Shown: positions 33,770-45,867, numbered from the stretch's first letter. The stretch: DNA of 64,000 bases from Trissonchulus latispiculum (GCA_030248195.1 JASAND010024090.1:43626-107625), one strand, 5' to 3'. The notes: generated by a model not told the origin, from the letters alone. Numbers and translations are program-made.

Positions 33770-34739
33770 CTTACACAATATAAATTGACATGTACATAAA
33801 TTGATTCTACTCTACATACATAACAAAAACGCACGTAAACAATACATTGGGGGGCTCATTTTTGTCAGCATTTTTCTTGCTCCGACGTGATGAGTATTTG
33901 ATTGTCCAACGGGACACGTTCAGCTTTTTATAAAAAGTCTTACGCTTGTGAAATAATTTCGTATCAAAGCAGAGGTCTGCGTAGAAACAAGAAAAGCTGA
34001 CATTCTGGCCAGGCCGCACAGACCAATAATTTATTCAGGGTCGGCCTAGGATATAATCCCGGATTTCTATATCATCTCTGCACGGCGGCTACAGCATCAT
34101 TCAATCTTTCAAATTCTTTTGCGAGACATAATATAATGTGCAATTTGAGAGCCGACTTGTTTTAAATTGCAGAAAACTCTCACAATTGGTAGAATGAATT
34201 CGGTCAGATAAAACGTATCATAATACAACTGTTTCCGAAACTTTATATTTTGGAAGTCGAATAATTTATTTAGGCCTTTAAATGTTTTCAATAAAGTTTT
34301 TAAACTTTATGCTCGGACCCATTATTCAATTGCAAGTTTGAAGCTGAAAGCAAACACAACTACTCAAACAAGAACTGGGCAGGCATTTACTCAAATAAAT
34401 ATCCTAAATCGAATGCAAACCAAATTTGCATTACATAATTTGCTGATCCCAAAAATATTGCTAAGCGAGGCCCTGTGCTAAAGATTGTAAAGTCGAAATG
34501 AAAATTGTATAGCCGCCATTACAACAGTGCACCCCAGATAATAATTCCCTATTCATGATGACGATTGTTCACAATGATGCCGTATCCAAGGAATACCGCA
34601 TTGGGAACTGTGTAAAAAACGGCAACATCGGAGAAAGTAGAAAAAAATTGCCAAAAACTGCACCCCTCCTCAAGTTCAAAGCAAATACAAGTCGTTTAGA
34701 AGAGACACACGTAACGTTCGATAACACTGAACAAATTAA
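33770..34739 (-). repeat. 3' flank of F-box copy 3, duplicated downstream of copy 4
   Basis: 33770-34410 matches 57545-58600, and 34420-34740 matches 60890-61226, in the same order relative to the F-box gene. Part (34255-34360) also matches the flank of copy 2. Minus-strand frames here (for example 33807-34019) are not conserved in the duplicate. This is unlikely to be coding. Confidence 0.75.
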
Positions 34740-36628
34740 TTACACAGTTTCAAAGTAACCATTCCCATTCAAACAAATGACAAAATTATCCGGGTCTAGA
34801 TTATCACCGGGGACAACAAAAGGCTTCTCCATGAACAGGGCATGACGGCATGCCAGATCTTTCAAATCCCGCTTGGCTTTCATTCGGGCCCCATTCGATC
34901 CCAATCTCAGCTGATTCATACCATGCGTAAATTTATAGAAAAGAAACTTCAAGTCGGTTCCAGCTTCAATTAAGGTTTCTCGTTCCTGAGCCAGGGCATC
35001 TATCATATCCTCGAGCACGATAGTGCTTTCAGATTTGATAGTGACAAATTCCAGATTAGGTAGACGTCCCAAAATCTTACCCAACGAGTATGATAATGCA
35101 GATGAATAATTGTCACTGGAAAAACAAACATCAACATGGACACTGTTAAGACCTCTTAACAGTGTTTCAAAATAGTTCAAGTAGGTATCTAAGGGTAGGC
35201 TGGATTGCTGTTCAATCATATCTCCAATCTTCAAATTCAAACGGTTAGGACCGGGACAATTACTGCTACTGGAAATAACTCTCCCTGGATCTGTCTTCGC
35301 ATCTTTTATCGTGAGCGACCTGAAAGAGGGACCCACTCGAAACTTGGCCCCCTCGTTGACAAACGAAACATCGTGAAGCACAAGCTCTTCCAATTTCGGG
35401 CAGACAATCTCATCGTAGAGCTGCAGACGATGCAAAGATAGATAGGGGATGTAATTCAACAGACCTGAACAGGATAGACCAAAATCCGATATAGTGGAAA
35501 ACGTTGACCTTGCAGAATCGTAGGCAAAACTCAAAGATTTCAAATTCGGCCATGCAAATTTTTTCAGGATATCGTATCTATCAGACGCCCACTCCTCGAA
35601 CACATTAAAATTCAATGTGATATCTACAGTTTGAAGATTTAGAAGTTGTGGGAGACCGTCTTCGGTCAACTTCCTCAGCGAAATCAAATCCACAGTACAC
35701 ATAAACTTCAGTTGGGTCAAACCGGGATTGCGAATCAGGAGATCCAACAACGGTGGGAATGTCAGAGGGCCGATCGTGATCTGCTCAAGTAGGGGCCAGT
35801 ATAAAACGCAGACGCAGACGCAGACGCAGACCAGCAGACTGGGGTATAAAACGCAGACTTTACTGCAGACGCAGACTCGGGTATAAAAAGCAGACGCAGA
35901 CTTTACTAAAGGTATAAAATGCAGACTTCATTGCAGACTTGCAGACTCGGGTATAAAAAGCAGACTTCATTGCAGACTCGGGTATAAAATGCAGACTTGG
36001 GTATAAAATGCAGACTTTTGAGCAGACTTACTGATCCTGATATGCATAAAATCAGGTTAGGCTATAAAATGTAGGCCAGTCAGCAATTAAAGCAGGCTCC
36101 GGTATAAAATGTATTATTACGTATAGGTTTTGCAGATTTTGGTGTAAAATATATATGCAGTATGGTCGGTAATAACCAGACGCCGGTATATATAATTAAA
36201 ATCTAATTTAATTTTATTGCATTAAATGTCTACTTTGCTGACAATGTGTACATATGGCAAGGTTAATAAAAAACTCAAAAATCGAATTTTTGCTGCCATT
36301 TTCGCAAATGAAGTCCGATCAAAATAATTTTGGTATATATGTAATCAACTGGTAATGATCCTCTCCATACGGTGCAAGTCTGAAGCCGATTGCCCTTGTG
36401 TAGCGAGAGTAAAAATTTTTGTAATCTTTTGTTAACGAATTCACAAAAAATCAGATAGGAAAATGTTTTCATGCATAAATAGAGCATGACCCTAGTGTTA
36501 CTATGTATAAAAGTATATATGGCTAGCCGTATATATATATGCTAAAGTTTTAAGCTGTTTTAAGAGTCCAACCTGGTAACCAGCCGGGCTTGGACCGTCC
36601 GACGGTAAACGTGATCCCAGAAGTCACA

Positions 36629-37005
36629 TGGGGGGGGGGGGGGGGGCGCCCCCCATCCGGCGACCCCCCCCCCCCCATTCGTGGAGCCCCCCCCCATGAA
36701 AAGCCCCCCCCCCCATAAATCCCGACCTCCCCCCCCCATAACCCCAAAAATTGCCAAATTTTACCATTCTTACCCTAAATTTTCAAAAAATTTTCCGGCT
36801 TCGCCGGATTTTTGACTAAATTTTCGCTATTTTAGCTTAAAAAACACCTAAAATTAGTCATTTTTTAGCGATTTTTAGCAGTTAGTACGCAAAAAACCCA
36901 CAAAAATTCGAAAAAAATTTCTAAAATATGCCCCCCCCATTTTGGGTGAGCCCCCCCCCCCATCGATGGGGGGGGGGGGCCCCCCCCCCCCCCCCCCCCC
37001 ATAAA
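36629..37005. repeat. Poly-G/poly-C rich region with CCGGCTTCGCCGG hairpin
   Basis: Runs of 9-20 G or C bracket a short AT-rich core containing TTTTCCGGCTTCGCCGGA at ~36796. It resembles the poly-G/C elements at 38976 and 57772 but lacks recognisable CTGGGTTTA ends. Glycine- and proline-rich open frames here are artefacts. Confidence 0.7.
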
Positions 37006-37227
37006 AAATTGCCAAGGGATAAGCCAGGTCAGTATTAGCCCATAGTTACCTAAACACTAATGCCAGATTTGAATTCAGCGCCCTCGAAAACCCCCTAGGA
37101 CATGTTTATAGCCACTTTGGACTGTCCAGTTGGTACCTGGTGGAGGGTCCGGACGAGTCCGGCAGGGGTCACGTGACCGTGGCTCATACCCCAGCAACAT
37201 ACGAAGTTCAGAGTTTATCTGCCAAAA

Positions 37228-38679
37228 CAGAGTTGGTCGCGGGCCGCGGGTACCCGCGGGTACCCGCGGGGCGGGGCGGGTATCACCAAATTTCAATACC
37301 CGCACTACCCGCGCGGGTATCTGTGCGGGTCTAGCCTAAAATTTTTAACTATTTTTGTCTAAAACTAAGTAAAATTTACTAGTTAAACAGAACATACTGC
37401 ATTTGTATTTTCACCTCTCATTTAGTTTTGAAAGTTTTCTGAACTGTAATAGTGGGTCTATGCTACTTTGCTTAAAAGAGCGGACCAGTCATCTCGGCAC
37501 GACTCATATATACTTTCAGCGATTTCAAACCCGATAAAACTTAAATGTTTGCGTGACTATGTATATACTGTAAGATTTTCCGTCTTCTTATCCGACACAG
37601 TTCCTGAGTCTACAAGGTTTAGAGTCGTTTGCTTAATAAACCTAGAATTGCATTAATTTAGTTGAACCTAGTTGAATGAGTTTTCACAAATATTTATTTT
37701 GTTTTTAATATTAATCTGTTGCCGGATTGTAGATAGAAGTATTCTTGTTTATGATTAAAAATAGGTCACTACGAATTAAAGCCAATATAGGCGACAAAGG
37801 AACCAGGAACGGAACATGAATAGGAACAAAACTGCCTTTAAAAAGGATCGGAAACCTAATTTTAGGAATAGGGGCAAAAACTGGGTTCTAACAAGAACCG
37901 GAACGGAGACCTATTTTTACGAACCGGTAGGAAATCCATTTTCAGGAGCAGGACCAAAAACAGATGTTTGTTTGCAGCAACCACAATTCCAGTTTAATTT
38001 CAGTAACAGGAACGAGAGTCTAATATTGAATATTGAAAATATTAAAAATATTGAACGGGGTCAATTTTACACCCATCATTTCCACCTTGATTATTGAGCT
38101 TATTAATTATTATTGAGATTATTAATGCTTATTTGAGCTTGCGGGTGGTCGGTCAATGTATAAAAATCGTATTTGCTAGACTAAATCCGCATAGGCCTAT
38201 TAAGAAAAGTCATATCGGTTCCTGGTGTTCATCCCATTTAGTTCCTGTTCTTGTTACTGAAATCATATTCCTTCCGTTCCTGGTCCTATTTCTGTTCCTG
38301 TTTAGGGTTTTAGATGTCACCTTATAATGTCAAGCTTTTTTGAAAGTCATCAAAAATTTAAAATGATTAGTTTTATTTAATTTGTTTTAATTTTCAAAAA
38401 ATCTGATGCACTATTTGCTTGCAACGCATTTATACGATTATTTCAGTGTATATTTCGCACTAAGAAAGTTAACGATTAAACAGACATACCTAAAAAAATG
38501 AAAATTGCCGTTATAATTTAGTTTTCCGCAAAAGCGGGGCGAAAAAATTTTGCGGGTATCTTGCGGGTATCACTTGTCTGCGGGCCGCGGGCCGTGGGGC
38601 GGGGCGGGGCGGGGCGGGTACCATTCTGCGGGCCGTGGGCCGGGGCGGGTAGCAAAAATCCGGCCCGCGACCAACTCTG
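37228..38679. mobile_element. hAT-like element D, copy 1 (1,452 bp)
   Basis: Termini CAGAGTTGGTCGCGGGCC and its inverse; perfect 8-bp duplication TGCCAAAA at 37220-37227 and 38680-38687. Subterminal DNA is (GGGTACCCGC)n at the left and GGGGCGGGGC at the right. The interior contains AGGAACAGGAAC-like stretches. It is nested in the element at 35793. A second copy in opposite orientation is at 43550. Confidence 0.92.
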
Positions 38680-38839
38680 TGCCAAAATGCCTGTAAATGG
38701 GTTATAATCACTCACAAACACGAAAAAAACAACCATTTAGCATTTAAAACGGCATTTTAGAGCCACCAGACTTCATACTGGGCGCTGTCGGGGGCCATCA
38801 GTGACCACTAAGACTTCGGCGGGGTCAGTTGCCTTATTT

Positions 38840-39646
38840 CTGGGCTTATTCTACTGGGGGGGGGGCGGAGGGGCTCCCCCATAAACAGCGGAGGGGCTCC
38901 CCCATAAACACCCTTCCCCCCAAAAATCGTCCCCCACCCAAAAATCGCCCCCCCCCAAAAAGTGGGTGCCCCTTTCTGGGTTTACTTTAGGCAAAAATAA
39001 GTGGGGGGGGAGAGTGGGGGGGGACGCCCCCCCCCCCCCGGGTGGGGGGGAGGTCGAAAAGTGGGGGGGGAATAACATGAGCCAAAAATGCTAAAAATGC
39101 TGTGTAAATAGCCTGTTTTCCACACACACTGCTATAACTATGCTTAAAAGTGCTCAAAAATCAAGTTTTAGCACCAAAAAAGTCGATTTTACATCAAAAA
39201 TTTCCGGCGAAGCCGGAAAATTTTTGAAAATTTTGACCAAAAATCCTTAAAATTTGGCATTTTCTGGGCACCCTACAGTGAGTGGGGGGGAAGCCCAAAA
39301 AGGTGGGGGGGGGAGGTGCTCGAGTGGGGGGGGGACCCAAAAAGTTGGGGGGGCCCCCCCGCCCCCCCAGTAAAATAAACCCAGCCTTTTGGTACCAACT
39401 TTTGCCCTGAAAAAATCGCCCAGAAGGCAAACTTTTCAAAAATTTTCCGGCTTGGCCGGATATTTTTAGTCGATTTGTGCCTATTTAAGCACTAAATCCG
39501 CTTATTTTTGGCGATTGCTATAAAAATAGCGCAATTTTTATCATGTTCTTAGAAGAATTTTCGCCCCCCCCCCAAATGATTCGCCCCCCGAGGGCCCGCC
39601 CCCCAAGAGAACCCCCCACAAGAAAAAATCCCTAGAAGAAACCCAG
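38840..39646. mobile_element. Poly-G/C MITE, outer copy, interrupted by a related copy
   Basis: CTGGGCTTATTCTACTGGGG at the left and CCCTAGAAGAAACCCAG at the right; flanks TATTT and TAGTT suggest a 5-bp duplication with one change. The interior has long C runs and the hairpin TTTTCCGGCTTGGCCGGA (~39437). A sister element (38976-39384) is inserted in it. Confidence 0.65.
38976..39384. mobile_element. Poly-G/C MITE, nested copy (409 bp)
   Basis: Ends CTGGGTTTACTTTAG and AGTAAAATAAACCCAG; perfect 5-bp duplication CCTTT (38971-38975, 39385-39389). G-runs flank a core with the hairpin TTTCCGGCGAAGCCGGAAA at ~39207. Nearly the whole sequence is repeated, inverted, at 57772-58177. Confidence 0.88.
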
Positions 39647-41336
39647 TAGTTGGGGCACTAGCTTAGCGGTTTGGGGTTCTAAATACGTTATTTAGTGCGC
39701 TCTATCCAAAACTGATGAGAAAAAGTTGCTAGCTGCTCTCTGGGATCCGATCCGCCACTGATTTTTTTTGTTAACGGGTGATTTTTTTTGTTAAACCTTT
39801 AACAAAAAAATCACACATTTTCGTCGGCTGCTACTTACTGGTAGGTCGTAGAGCAACGAAACTGGGGTGGTTTTAAAGCTTAGCCCAAGACCTATCCATG
39901 GGTCCTCAAAGTAATCGATTTGGTTTAGTTTTGCGAAAGTTCCAGCCAAAAAACGGAATTTTGATTTTTTTGTTAAGCTTGCTATATATGCATAATATAG
40001 GTTAGCTAAGCGAAGTCCGTTGTGAGGAATAGCAAAATTTTCAATTTTGGTCGCGAGTTGTCTGAGGGTCGGTTTTGGGGTGGGTCGACTGTTTTGGATA
40101 TCCTGATCAATGGAGTTGGGCCTCGGCAGATACCGGGCCTGCAAATCTGCTCAAAAATCTGCATTTTATACCAAAGTCTGCTTTTTATACCTCAGTCTGC
40201 AGGTCTGCTCAAAAGTCTGCATTTTATACCCGGGTCTGCTTTTTATACCCCAGTCTGCAAGTCTGCAAGAAAGTCTGCATTTTATACGCGGGTCTGCTTT
40301 TTATACCCCAGTCTGCAAGTCTGCTCAAAAGTCTGCATTTTATACCCGAGTCTGTTTTCAGGTCTGCGTTTTATACCCGAGTCTGCGTCTGCATAAGTCT
40401 GCTAAGTCTGCTGGTCTGCGTCTGCGTCTGCGTCTGCAGTTTATACTGGCCCTCAAGTAGTCCAGATTTCGTCATCTCAGAAACACAGTCGCCGTTAATC
40501 ATATAATTAGGACTGATAATGTCCAACCATTTCAGTTTGGGAAAGCTAACGTTGGGAAAAGGAACATTATCGTCATGGTCCACGGTCTCCGGAAAGCCAC
40601 GAAACGACAATTCTTCCAACAACGGGCAGCAATGGCTAAGCAAGATCAAAGACTGATAAGATAAGAACCAGTCCTTAACCATCAGCGATCGTAACTGGCA
40701 AATCTCAGCCCCCATTTGTGGAATAAACTCAATCTGGTCTTCCTCAAACAAAAGCTTGACGGAAAAGTTTGTCACAAATGATGGAATCAAATGCCCATCG
40801 CCGATGTAATAGTTCCATAACTCCCTCTCCACAAAACAGGAATACTGGCAGTCATGAAGAGAGAATAATTCAGCAAATGCTCTAAATTCATAATCATATG
40901 AAGCGCCACGGGGCGTACTAATAACATGCACGGAAATGTCCTCAGGCGTCTGGGACAAATCATTAAGATCACGCATCTCGGCACCAAGCGTATGCAAATT
41001 AGGAAAGGCAGCCAAAATTCGAACCAGAAATGACTCGCCAACAGGACTCAGCAGATAGAGCACTTTCAGTCCACGAAAGCGTTTCATTGTCCAGGCAATT
41101 CTATGATTCAGAAGTCTACTTTTCTTTACCAGATTCTGAATATCTTCCCCATTCGCGTCTGTTTGGACTGCATCAAATCCCAGAAACGCAACATCTTCAT
41201 AAGAATGAAAGAGTAGACGGCGAAACTGCTGTGAAACTCTTTCTAGAGGAACTCTCTGACGCCAGGGAAGCCGACAAAAAATATCAATTAAAAGATGCTC
41301 TGGCAACAAATCGAAAGGACTCGATTTGTCAGACAT

Positions 41337-41375
41337 AACAAAGGCACAAGGAAAAAGAACCTGCAACAATAGAAA
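41337..41375 (-). promoter_or_regulatory. Splice acceptor and 24-nt 5' leader of F-box copy 3
   Basis: On the minus strand TTCTATTGTTGCAG ends at 41361, followed by 24 nt and the ATG at 41336, as in copies 2 and 4. Confidence 0.6.
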
Positions 41376-41539
41376 CATCAATTAATAGGAATAGACACTT
41401 GCACTTCTTATTGTGGCTGGGTTGCGGTTTACTGGAAGACCAAACAAAATTCAGATTCCATAAAACTTGCCCTGAGAAAACAGATCCTCTGTCATAAAAG
41501 TCAGTAATACTCAGGGTGTTGTTAGAGGGGGGCTGATAA

Positions 41540-41929
41540 CAGGCGCGTAGCCAGGGGGGGAATGGGGGGAATTCCCCCCCCCCCGAAATTGTGTTGCCCC
41601 CCAGGAATTTTTTCCTGCTATGTGTAAAGCGCCTATTTTGAAGGCGCGAAATAAGTGTATTGTGCCATTATAATACGTGTTTCGCGCTCAAAAAATGAGT
41701 ACCAATTACCCTATTTGGTGTACTTTGACAACCTTCTGCATCATTTGGGTGCATGAACACGCACTGTGCCTTAAAAATTATTGTAATTTCAACGAATACT
41801 CTGTAAAATTTCCACGAAGGTCACGAAATGGAAAAATTTCTCAGCTGCTGGGGGGCTTGGCCCCCCCCAGACCCCCCGAGAAAATTTTGCATCCCCCCCC
41901 CCCGAAATTTTATTCTGGCTACGCTAGTG
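41540..41929. mobile_element. hAT-like MITE with GCGTAGCCAG termini (390 bp)
   Basis: Ends CAGGCGCGTAGCCAGGGGGG and CTGGCTACGCTAGTG; perfect 8-bp duplication GCTGATAA at 41532-41539 and 41930-41937. Long G and C runs lie inside both ends, and a CTGGGGGGCTTGGCCCCCCCC hairpin lies near 41848. It sits ~200 bp upstream of F-box copy 3. Confidence 0.9.
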
Positions 41930-41937
41930 GCTGATAA

Positions 41938-42216
41938 TATATCTCTCCCCGAAATAACCTTCCCTCCCGAAATCGCCACCTCAAAGATTTTTTGCTTACC
42001 ACCTCCAAGATTTTTTGAATGGCCAAGTTTTTTAAATAAACAAACTTTCAAACATTTTCCGGCTTTGCCGGAGATCTTAGGCACAAAGTGTCTATGTAAT
42101 TTAAGCATAAATTAAGACGTTTCTAAAACATTTTAGCGTTTTCCATGCAAAATAAGCCAAAATAACAATTTTTGGCTCACTTCTGCAAAAATCCCTGAAA
42201 ACACCCTACTATATAT
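41938..42216. other. Remnant poly-C element upstream of F-box copy 3
   Basis: TTTTCCGGCTTTGCCGGAGA (~42056) is another version of the hairpin found in the poly-G/C elements. It is preceded by ATTTTTTG repeats resembling those at 63670. Element ends are not visible. Confidence 0.4.
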
Positions 42217-43544
42217 AGTCTGACCAAAAAATGTAGGGAGCCAAATTGTTTTGTTTATACTGAACTACCGGTACATTTTTGCTGCAGCAATGTATATATT
42301 TTCTGAACCGTCATGGCATGAACTTTCTTTTGGTTAAACAAAAATTTTAAAATTAATATTCATCAAAAGAAGCCAATTTTTTAAGTTTTGAGATATCAGT
42401 AGAAACCAGGAACTAGCCGTTCGGTGGAAAATTAGCCCATGTCCCAGACATTTTGAATCTCGAATATCAGCTGGTTTCGTCAAAAATTGGGATAGTTATT
42501 CAATTTTTTCGATTTTTATAATCCTTTGGTCTTTGCCGCTTTTCCAACTTTAACTGGCCATTACTCGCGACTCACTCAATGCAAAAATTTTTTAATTGGA
42601 TTTTCAGGACCGCTTACGTATCAGCTTTCATGTGATATATGTGGTTTTTCAAAATTTGAAAATCGACTTTTTCAAAAAATACCACTCTTTGACCCAAAAT
42701 TTCGACAATGCGAATCCAGCAAAAGTGGGTAAAAATAACATTATCATAAAGTTAAATCTGAGCTGAATCCAACGATATAAAGTTTTTGTGGCTGCGGCTT
42801 AAATTGCAACAGCAACGAACTTTTAAACAATTTCCTATTTCAGCTGATTTCTGACAAGTTGTGCTATATTGTCCATTGATTTGCCGCAAATAGTGTAAAC
42901 TAGCCAAAAACCGACTGAAAAGCGAAATTGTTTAAAAATTCGTTGCGGATGCAATATAGGTCGTAGCCGCAAAAACTTTATATCGTTGGATTCAGCTCAG
43001 ATTGAATTTTATGATAATATTATTTTTACCCACTTTTGCTGGATACGCATTGTAGAAATTTTGGGTCAAAAAGTGGTATTTTTCGAAAAAATCGATTTTC
43101 AAATTTTGAAAAACCACATATATCACGTGAAAGCTGACACGTAAGCGGTCCTGAAAATCTAATTAAAAAATTTTTGCATTGAAAGAGTCGCGAGTAATAG
43201 CCAGTCAAATTTGGAAAAGCGGCAAAGATCAAAGGATTCTGAAAATCGAAAAAATTGAATAACTATCGCAATTTTTGACGAAATCAGCTGATATTCGGGA
43301 TTCAATATGTTTGAGACATGAGCTAATTTTCCACCGATCGGCTAGTTCCTTGCTTCTACTGGTCTTTCAAAACTTAAAAAATCGGCTTCTTTTGATGAAT
43401 TTTAATTTTTTAAAAATTTTTTCTCAACCAAAAGAAAGTTCTTGCCATGACGGTTCAGAAAATATATACATTGCTGCAGCAAAAATGTACCGGTAGTTCA
43501 GTATAAACAAAACAATTTCGCTCCCTACATTTTTTGGTCAGACT
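42217..43544. mobile_element. Foldback element E (1,328 bp)
   Basis: AGTCTGACCAAAAAATGTAG at the left is inverted at the right end. Arms of ~500 bp match throughout, so the frames at 42526-42732 (+) and 43026-43232 (-) translate to nearly the same peptide; neither is a gene. The left flank is TATAT and the right flank TTTAGT, so a TA duplication is possible. The hAT element at 43550 starts 5 bp past the right end. Confidence 0.88.
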
Positions 43545-43549
43545 TTAGT

Positions 43550-44963
43550 CAGAGTTGGTCGCGGGCCGGATTTTTGCTACCCGCCCCGGCCCGCAGAAAG
43601 GTACCCGCCCCGCCCCGCCCCGCGGCCCGCAGACAAGTGATACCCGCAAGATACCCGCAAAATTTTTATCGCCCCGCTTTTGTGGAAAACTAAATTATAA
43701 CGGCAATTTTCATTTTTTAGGTAGGTATGTTTGTTTCATCGTTTACACTGAAATAATCGTAAAAATGCGTTGCAAGCAAATAGTGCATCAGATTTTTTAA
43801 AATTAAAACAAATAATGAAAACTAAAATTTCTTGATGACTTTCGAAAAAGCTTGACATCTAAAAGCTTCAACAAGAACAGAAATAGAAACAGGAACGGAA
43901 GGAATATGGTTTGAGTAACAAGAACAGGAACGAAATTGGATAAACTCCAGGAACCGAAAAATGAAATTAAAAGATTACAAGGATCACAATGTCTCCACAT
44001 GACCTGCTTTGATATTACCTTGTATTTAATGTCACTATGACTTTTCTTAATCTTTATATGCGGATTTAGTCTAGCAAATAAGATTTTTATACATTGACCG
44101 ACCACCCGCAAGCTCAAATATGCTTGAAGGTGGAAATTATTGGTGTAAAATAGACCCCTGTTTGAAATTAGACTCTCGTTCCTGCTACTGAAATTAAACT
44201 GAAATTGTGGTTGCTGCAAACAAACATCTGTTTTCGGTCCTGCCCCTGAAAATGAATTTCCTTCCGGTTCGTAAAAATAGGTCTCCGTTCCTGTTCTTGT
44301 TAGAACCCAGTTTTTGCTCCTATTCCTAAAATTGGGTTTCCTCTCCTTTTAAAGGCAGTTTTGTTCCTATTCATCATCCCCGGTCCTGGTTCCTTTGTCA
44401 CCGTTACTTGTGCCTATATTGGCTTTAGTTCGTAGTGACCTATTTTTAATCATAAACAAGAATCCTTTTATCTACAATCCGGCAACAGATTAATATTAAA
44501 AACTATATAAATATTTGTGAAAACTCATTCAACTAGGTTCAACTAAATTAATACAATTCTAGGTTTACTAAGCAAACGTCTCTAAACCTTGTAGACTCAG
44601 GAGCTGTGTCGGATAAGAAGACTTAAAATCTTACAGTATACAGTCACACAAACTTTAAGTTTTATCGGGTTTGAAATCGCTTAAAGTATATGAGTAGTGC
44701 CGAAATGACTGGTCCGCTCTTTTAAGCAATGTAACACAGACAAGAAAACAGTTACAGTTAAGAAAACTTGCAAAACAAAATGAGAGGTGAAAATACAAAT
44801 GCAATATGTTCTGTTTAACTAGTAAATTTTACTTAGTTTTAGACAAAAATAGTTAAAATTTTTAGGTTAGGCCCGCACAGATACCCGCGCGGGTAGTGCG
44901 GGTATTGAAATTTGGTGATACCCGCCCCGCCCCGCGGGTACCCGCGGCCCGCGACCAACTCTG
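43550..44963. mobile_element. hAT-like element D, copy 2 (1,414 bp)
   Basis: The same family as 37228-38679 in opposite orientation. Ends CAGAGTTGGTCGCGGGCC and its inverse; perfect 8-bp duplication ACTTTAGT at 43542-43549 and 44964-44971. The interior matches copy 1 throughout (for example GTCGGATAAGAAGACTT near 44608). No transposase frame is visible. Confidence 0.93.
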
Positions 44964-45289
44964 ACTTTAGTACTTGACACAGAAGTGTTTAATTTTAATT
45001 CAGTACTACAACTGCCAAAGCTTTAAATCATTGTATTTTCAATAATCATTATACCTTCAAACTTAAAAGTAAATTAAAATTAAATTATCGTACCTTCGAA
45101 GGTATTTTAAAAGAAGTGTGAATTCACCCACGTTAACCGTACCTACTGCACAGAAAGTTTTTCAGCAAAATCACTACAAACTAACCAATTTTCTAAGCAT
45201 TTGTCATGAACATTAATACCCAAAACAATTAAAACAAGACACTTACGCCTAAAGGCAGGAGTAGAGTATTTAACGTTCCTAAAAACTAG

Positions 45290-45867
45290 GGGTCTTGTCT
45301 CGTTTACCCCCCCCCCCCCCCATTACTCAAAATCCTTAAAACTTGACCGAATGAGCTAAAATTTGGTGTGGGTATGTTTTCGACCACGCTGAGTTCAAAT
45401 ATGCAAAATTTTTCGATTTCGCGAAATTCGAAATTTTTCGATTGCTAAGGGGGGACCAAGGGAAACCGAACAATTTTTTGTCTTCGATTTTGCTGAAAAG
45501 ATGTACATATCTAGGGGTTTTCAGGGTCGTAGAACATGAATCTGAAGTCCGTTTTTCGATTCAGCTTTCCGTTCGCTCAGTATAAGCTAAAGCTAAAGCT
45601 GAATCGAAAAACGGACTTCAGATTCGTGTTCTACGACCCCGAAAACCCCTATATACATCTTTTCAGCAAAATCGAAGACAAAAAATTTTTCGGTTTCCCT
45701 TGGTCCCCCCTTAGAAATCGAAAAATTTCGAATTTCGCGAAATCGGAAAATTTTGCGATATTTGAACTCAGCGTGGTCGAAAACATACCCACAGCAAATT
45801 TTAGCTCATTTGGTCAAGTTTTAAGGATTTTGAGTACTGGGGGGGGGGGGTAAACGAGACAAGACCC
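45290..45867. mobile_element. Near-perfect palindromic MITE (578 bp)
   Basis: Ends GGGTCTTGTCTCGTTTACC and its inverse; perfect 8-bp duplication AAAACTAG at 45282-45289 and 45868-45875. The two ~285-bp arms are almost identical, with a spacer of only a few AGCTAAAGCT repeats (~45588). Motifs GGGGGGACCAAGGG and CGAAGACAAAAAATT-like are shared with 8827, 50240 and 51301. The 105-codon frame at 45536 is arm sequence. Confidence 0.92.

Larger units (their letters stand above)
35793..40452. mobile_element. Composite DNA transposon inserted in F-box copy 3 (4,660 bp)
   Basis: Ends GGGCCAGTATAAA and TTTATACTGGCCC; perfect 8-bp duplication TCAAGTAG at 35785-35792 and 40453-40460, confirmed by the single TCAAGTAG-like site in paralogues. 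Inside each end are arrays of GCAGAC and (G)GTATAAAA(A/T)GCAGACTT, in inverted orientation (35800-36190 and 40130-40450). The interior holds a poly-C/G region (36629-37005), a hAT element (37228) and nested poly-G/C elements (38840, 38976). No transposase frame is visible. Ends starting GGG do not fit hAT; the superfamily is unassigned. Confidence 0.92.
34740..41336 (-). pseudogene. F-box/leucine-rich repeat protein, copy 3, split by a 4.66-kb transposon
   Basis: The 5' part (41336-40453) encodes the F-box (SPFDLLPEHLLIDIFCRL, PWRQRVPLERVSQQFRRLLF) and the first repeats. The 3' part (35792-34740) encodes the remaining repeats and the tail EKPFVVPGDNLDPDNFV. The two parts lie on either side of an element at 35793-40452, flanked by TCAAGTAG. 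Copies 2 and 4 are uninterrupted at this point. Counting the duplicated 8 bp once, the two parts add up to 643 codons in one frame, so nothing else is broken. The interruption truncates the product at ~310 residues plus transposon-encoded residues. The short product would keep the F-box but lose most of the substrate-binding part. Splicing the insert out cannot be excluded, but I see no in-frame donor/acceptor pair. Confidence 0.85.

Noticed and set aside
36550..36757. Gly/Pro-rich frames
   Set aside because: Products of poly-G and poly-C runs; no codon bias or conserved start.
35793..40452. The insertion in F-box copy 3 as a giant intron
   Set aside because: No GT-AG pair at or near the junctions keeps the frame, and the flanking 8-bp duplication is fully explained by transposition.
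40022..40506. Long frames rich in Ser/Ala/Phe/Tyr on the plus strand
   Set aside because: They translate the TATAAAA-GCAGAC array of the transposon; all three frames are open because the repeat lacks stops.
42526..43232. Two frames on opposite strands giving nearly the same 68-residue peptide
   Set aside because: They are the two inverted arms of the foldback at 42217-43544, not two genes.
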